Assembly (NCBI GenBank): GCA_964640085.1
Contig: CAZXFA010000001.1
Span: 124,001 to 188,000, forward strand
From: CAZXFA01 sp964640085
Lineage (GTDB): Bacteria; Actinomycetota; UBA4738; HRBIN12
Direction: 5' to 3'
DNA length: 64,000 nucleotides
How positions within the stretch are numbered: position 1 is the first letter of the stretch; each line of letters begins with the position of its first letter. The translations under genes were made by a program, and so were the position numbers. Of this stretch, positions 60,972 through 64,000 are shown piece by piece. The notes under the pieces were generated by a model that saw only the letters and a program-made list of their open reading frames with translations, did not search any database and was not told the DNA's origin.

Positions 60972-61984
60972 CCTTCCCGCTCTGCGTGGCCACCGAACCG
61001 CTCGCGCATCGCCGAGAGCACGCGGTCGGCGAAGTCGCCGCTGCCCTGGCTGCGGAACCGATCGAACAGGGCCGCGGACAGGACGTGGATCGGCACGCCC
61101 TCCTCGACCGCCGCGAGCGCGGTCCACCGGCCTTCGCCGGAGTCGGAGACCCGGCCGGCGAACCGCTCGAGCCCGGGATCCTCCAGGAGCGCGGCGGCGG
61201 TGAGGTCGAGGAGCCAGGAGGAGATCACGCTGCCGCGCCGCCACACCTCGGCCACCTCGGCCACGTCCAGCCGGTACCGGTAGCGCCCGGGGTCCCGGAG
61301 CGGGGCGGTCTCGGCGTCCGATGCGTGCTCCCGCAGGCCTGCGTCGGCGTGGCGCAGGACGTTCAGCCCCTCGGCGTAGGCGGCCATGATCCCGTACTCG
61401 ATCCCGTTGTGGACCATCTTCACGAAGTGCCCCGCTCCGGCGGGCCCGCAGTGCAGGTAGCCGGCCTCGGCCTCTGTGACGTTCGCGTCGGTGCGCCCGG
61501 GCGTGCGGGTCGCCGCATCGACGCCGGGCGCGAGCGCGGAGAAGATCGGCTCCAGGTGCCGGACGACCTCCTCCTCGCCCCCGATCATCAGGCAGAAGCC
61601 GCGCTGGAGCCCGAAGACGCCGCCGCTGGTCCCCACGTCGACGAACCGGACGCCGCGTTCCGCGTAGCGGGACGCCCGCGCGACGTCGTCACGGTAGAAG
61701 GAGTTGCCGCCGTCGATCACCACGTCGTCCGGGTCCATCAGGTCGACCAGCCGGTCGGTGGTCTCCACGGCGAACGCGGCGGGCACCATCACCCACACGG
61801 CGCGGGGAGGCGACAGCTTGCCGAGCAGCTCCTCGAGCGCCCCCGCCCCGATCGCGCCCTCGTCCTCGAGGACCCGGATCGGCTCGGGCCTGACGTCGTG
61901 GACCACCACCTCGTGGCCGCGGTGAAGGAGGCGCCGGGTGAGGTTCGACCCCATGCGCCCCAGACCGACCATCCCGAGCTGCAT
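60968..61984 (-). CDS. gnd: 6-phosphogluconate dehydrogenase, decarboxylating (short type)
   Basis: The 338-residue protein is the short, tetrameric type of Gnd (YqeC/GntZ-like). It has MVGLGRMGSNLTRRLL at the N-terminus, VIDGGNSFYRDD, GTSGGVFGLQRG and the substrate-binding CGPAGAGHFVKMVHNGIEYG. It forms ribulose 5-phosphate and reduced NAD(P). It is first in the gnd-zwf operon and divergent from the thioredoxin reductase gene. Confidence 0.94.
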   Translation of the reverse strand: MQLGMVGLGRMGSNLTRRLLHRGHEVVVHDVRPEPIRVLEDEGAIGAGALEELLGKLSPPRAVWVMVPAAFAVETTDRLVDLMDPDDVVIDGGNSFYRDDVARASRYAERGVRFVDVGTSGGVFGLQRGFCLMIGGEEEVVRHLEPIFSALAPGVDAATRTPGRTDANVTEAEAGYLHCGPAGAGHFVKMVHNGIEYGIMAAYAEGLNVLRHADAGLREHASDAETAPLRDPGRYRYRLDVAEVAEVWRRGSVISSWLLDLTAAALLEDPGLERFAGRVSDSGEGRWTALAAVEEGVPIHVLSAALFDRFRSQGSGDFADRVLSAMRERFGGHAEREG

Positions 61985-62061
61985 CCGATCACCTCCGACC
62001 CACCACTCTAGGGAATCCCGACGCCTCCACCCCGGGGCACCGTGCCCCGTGCGGTCCGGTC

Positions 62062-62083
62062 CGTTACGGTCACCCGTGTAACG
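62062..62083. repeat. Inverted repeat in the gnd / thioredoxin reductase intergenic region
   Basis: CGTTAC and GTAACG, 10 nt apart, lie about 55 bp before the reductase ATG. A separate compact hairpin (CGGGGCA-CCG-TGCCCCG) lies at 62033-62049. Either could be an operator for one of the two divergent units; nothing identifies the regulator. Confidence 0.35.
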
Positions 62084-62136
62084 CCGGGGCGCGGACGCGG
62101 ACTACCGTGCATCCGTTGTCCACGGGAGGGTCGTCG

Positions 62137-63348
62137 ATGGCCGACATGATCCAGGTCTACGGCGCGAGCTGGTGCCCCGACTGCCGCCGTGCCAAGCGCT
62201 TCCTGTCGGACCAACGGATCGGCTTCGCCTGGCACGACATCGAGGAGGAGCCCGAGGGGCTCCGCGTCGTCCAGGAGCGGAACGGCGGGAACAACGTCAT
62301 CCCCACGATCGTCTTCCAGGACGGCTCGCACCTGTCCGAGCCGACGAACGAGGAACTGGCGACGAAGCTCGGCCTCGAGCGCACTGCGATGCAGCACCTG
62401 TACGACCTGATCGTGATCGGCGGCGGTCCAACAGGGCTCACCACCGCGATCTACGCCGCGCGCGAGCTGCTCGAGACCCTCGTGATCGACAGCAAGGGGC
62501 TGGGCGGCCAGGCCGGCGTCACCGAGCGTCTGGACAACTACCCGGGGTTCCCCGACGGGATCGGTGGCGGCGAGCTCGCCGACCGGATCGTGCACCAGGC
62601 TCGGCGGTTCGGCGTCGAGCTGCTCCAGGCGGTCTCGGTGGTGGCGGTGTCGAGCGACGGCGAGCAGGTCGACGTCGAGACCGCCACCGGGGACCACTAC
62701 CACGCCCGCGCGGCGCTGGTGGCCACCGGCTCGACCTACCGGCGCACCGGCGCCGAGGGCGAGGACGAGCTGATCGGGGCCGGGATCCACTTCTGCGCCA
62801 CTTGCGACGGCCCGTTCTACCGAGGGGCCGAGGAGCTCGTCGTGCTGGGCGGCGGGAACAGCGGCCTGGAGGAGGGCCTGTTCCTGACGCAGTTCGCCGA
62901 GCGAGTGACCATCGTCCAGCGCGGCGACCGGCTCACCGCGAGCAAGCTGCTCCAGGACAAGGTCGCGAGGCACGACGGGATGCGGATCCTGCTGAACAAG
63001 GACGTGCTGCGGTTCGTCCCGAAGGAGGGTGGCAAGCTGGGCGCGGTCCAGCTCCGGGACCAGGTGACGGGTGAGACCGAGGAGTTGCACCCCGCCGCCG
63101 TGTTCGTGTTCATCGGCCTGGACCCGAACACCGACGTCGTGAGAGGGAGCGCCGAACTCGACGACCGCGGCCTGATCCTGACCGACATGGGGTTCATGAC
63201 GAGCCTTCCGTGCGTGTTCGCGGCGGGCGACGTCCGCTCGGGCTCGACCAAGCAGCTCGCGTCGGCGGTCGGAGAGGGCGCGGCTGCGGCGATCGCGATC
63301 CGGCAGTTCCTGGAGGCCCAGGAGGCCAAGCCCGTCCACGCGATGTGA
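62137..63348 (+). CDS. Thioredoxin reductase with N-terminal glutaredoxin (mycoredoxin-like) domain
   Basis: The 403-residue protein is a fusion. Residues 1-80 are a glutaredoxin/mycoredoxin-like domain with an active-site CPDC (C13, C16) and a VIPTIVF cis-Pro motif. Residues about 88-403 are a thioredoxin reductase: LIVIGGGPTGLTTAIYAA for FAD, CATCDGPF for the redox pair, VVLGGGNSGLEE for NADPH and FAAGDVRSG. The reductase could reduce its own glutaredoxin arm directly. The ATG has GGAGGG six bases upstream. No thioredoxin gene follows it. Confidence 0.92.
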   Translation: MADMIQVYGASWCPDCRRAKRFLSDQRIGFAWHDIEEEPEGLRVVQERNGGNNVIPTIVFQDGSHLSEPTNEELATKLGLERTAMQHLYDLIVIGGGPTGLTTAIYAARELLETLVIDSKGLGGQAGVTERLDNYPGFPDGIGGGELADRIVHQARRFGVELLQAVSVVAVSSDGEQVDVETATGDHYHARAALVATGSTYRRTGAEGEDELIGAGIHFCATCDGPFYRGAEELVVLGGGNSGLEEGLFLTQFAERVTIVQRGDRLTASKLLQDKVARHDGMRILLNKDVLRFVPKEGGKLGAVQLRDQVTGETEELHPAAVFVFIGLDPNTDVVRGSAELDDRGLILTDMGFMTSLPCVFAAGDVRSGSTKQLASAVGEGAAAAIAIRQFLEAQEAKPVHAM

Positions 63349-63358
63349 AGGAGCGGCC

Positions 63359-63559
63359 GTGGAACCGAGCGAGATCTTCGAGCTGATCGTGAAGGCGGAC
63401 GAGAAGCTGAAGTATGCCACCTCCGGGAAGGAGGACGTCCGGCGTCGTCAGGCGCGCGAGCTCCTGGAGCAGGCTCGAGCGGAGGCCGCGAGCATCGGGA
63501 ACGACGCGCTGGTCCGGCAGGCCGAGACGCGCCTGGCTGACCTGGACCTCACGGGCTAG
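63359..63559 (+). CDS. Small conserved helical protein
   Basis: The 66-residue protein is wholly helical and charged (SEIFELIVKADEKLKYA, RRRQARELLEQARAEA). It starts 10 bp after the thioredoxin reductase with a GGAGCGG-type site and a GTG, so it is part of the same transcript. Similar short proteins are found in actinobacteria without known function. Confidence 0.6.
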   Translation: MEPSEIFELIVKADEKLKYATSGKEDVRRRQARELLEQARAEAASIGNDALVRQAETRLADLDLTG

Positions 63560-63818
63560 GGCCGGGCTCGACCTCCTCGCGCCAGCGGCGGTAGACGTCG
63601 AGCAGGGCCTCCCTCGCCGCGACAGGGATCTGCTCCTCGGAGAGCGCGCCCGCCACGCGGATCGTGGTCCGGATCTGCTCCAGGTAGTTGGTGCACGCGT
63701 CGCAGCCAGCGAGGTGGGTCTCGAACCGGGCGCGCTCCGTTTCGGGGAGCGTGCCCTCCAGGTATTCGGTCACGAGCTCGACGAGGCTCTTGCAGTTCAT
63801 GCTCTCGGGCGAGGTCAT
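63549..63818 (-). CDS. Zinc-finger anti-sigma factor
   Basis: The 89-residue protein has the zf-HC2 pattern in one domain: a CKSLVELVTEYLEG start, then HLAGCDACTNY, giving the HxxxCxxC motif. There is no membrane helix, so it is a soluble, possibly redox-sensing anti-sigma factor like RsrA. It overlaps the sigma-factor gene by 4 bp, and its own end overlaps the convergent small gene by 11 bp. Confidence 0.87.
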   Translation of the reverse strand: MTSPESMNCKSLVELVTEYLEGTLPETERARFETHLAGCDACTNYLEQIRTTIRVAGALSEEQIPVAAREALLDVYRRWREEVEPGPSP

Positions 63819-64000
63819 CCCGCCCCCTCCGGTGCGAGGTAGCTCTCGAGCGCGCGCCGGATCTTCGCCCGGGCACGATGGAGGAGCACCCGCTGATTGG
63901 TCTCGGTGAGGTCCAGGGCGTTACGCACCTCGTCCGATGTCCAGCCGTGGACGTCGCGCAGCCGGATCACCGCGGCCTGGTTGGGGGGCAGAGCATCGAT
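63815..64000 (-). CDS. ECF-type RNA polymerase sigma factor (partial, C-terminal end)
   Basis: Only the last 61 residues lie in the window. They form sigma region 4: LPPNQAAVIRLRDVHGWTSDEV followed by a TNQRVLLHRARAKIRRALE recognition helix. This is typical of ECF sigma factors. The stop overlaps the ATG of the anti-sigma gene, so the pair is co-regulated. The target promoters cannot be read here. Confidence 0.9.
   Translation of the reverse strand: MDALPPNQAAVIRLRDVHGWTSDEVRNALDLTETNQRVLLHRARAKIRRALESYLAPEGAG

Noticed and set aside
62011..62016. GGGAAT, resembling the -35 box of SigR-type thiol-stress promoters, before the thioredoxin reductase gene
   Set aside because: No GTT follows at 18-19 bp, so the two-part pattern is not met.

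Overview
The window is about 70% G+C, gene-dense and mostly in short operons. Start and stop codons overlap by 4 bp at many gene junctions. It reads as a chromosome segment, probably from a metagenome bin given an internal run of ten Ns, of a member of the Actinomycetota outside the well-studied genera. Evidence for this is the gene order tadA / tRNA-Ser / SRP RNA / dnaX / recR / lysC / asd, which resembles the mycobacterial order as I remember it. An Eis-type acetyltransferase, a deazaflavin (F420)-type nitroreductase-fold protein, a mycoredoxin-like domain and many leaderless TANNNT promoters agree with it. The phylum is an inference; no rRNA is present.

Region 1 (1-5.2 kb): a truncated secreted DUF1996 plus beta-propeller-repeat protein, an aldo/keto reductase, a LiaF-like membrane protein and nicotinate phosphoribosyltransferase.

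Region 2 (5.3-22.4 kb) is a large hydrogen-metabolism island, all on the plus strand. First come hydBGDA, a group 3b-type NAD(P)-linked (sulf)hydrogenase, with its own maturation protease. Next come hdrC-hdrB-hdrA-mvhD-mvhG-mvhA, a group 3c-type heterodisulfide-reductase-linked [NiFe] hydrogenase, with a second protease. The island ends with hypA, hypF, hypC, hypD and hypE. Together they encode two H2-converting enzymes and most of the machinery that builds the NiFe(CN)2CO centre. hypB is absent. hypC is interrupted by the ten-N gap, which appears to stand for only two missing bases.

Region 3 (22.4-42.9 kb) is mostly core genome: an agmatinase-family hydrolase, a minimal zincin, tadA, a cNMP-binding protein, tRNA-Ser(CGA), an ABC-F ATPase, a DadA-like oxidase and tRNA-Ser(GGA). 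It continues with several GNAT acetyltransferases, a HAD phosphatase, a large-type SRP RNA, dnaX, recR, an S9 peptidase, lysC, a zinc-ribbon membrane protein, asd, a HIT protein, a MazG-like protein and an MFS exporter.

Region 4 (43.0-49.7 kb) is the most unusual part. It holds a fatty-acyl-CoA-reductase/HAD-phosphatase fusion, a zinc alcohol dehydrogenase, a LarA-like (nickel-pincer family) protein, a PlsC acyltransferase and a TetR regulator. They are co-directional behind a leaderless promoter whose -35 box and spacer carry a perfect inverted repeat. I propose an uncharacterised lipid-modifying or signalling-lipid operon under TetR autoregulation.

Region 5 (50.0-64.0 kb): a SnoaL-like protein, a divergent TetR/oxidoreductase pair with two matching operators, and an F420-type nitroreductase-fold protein. 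These are followed by a MacB/LolD-like ABC exporter with a lipoprotein SGNH hydrolase, several small conserved proteins and rpsD. The region continues with an ADP-ribosylglycohydrolase, zwf-gnd, a glutaredoxin-thioredoxin reductase fusion, and an anti-sigma factor with the end of an ECF sigma gene. No insertion sequence, prophage or CRISPR array was seen.
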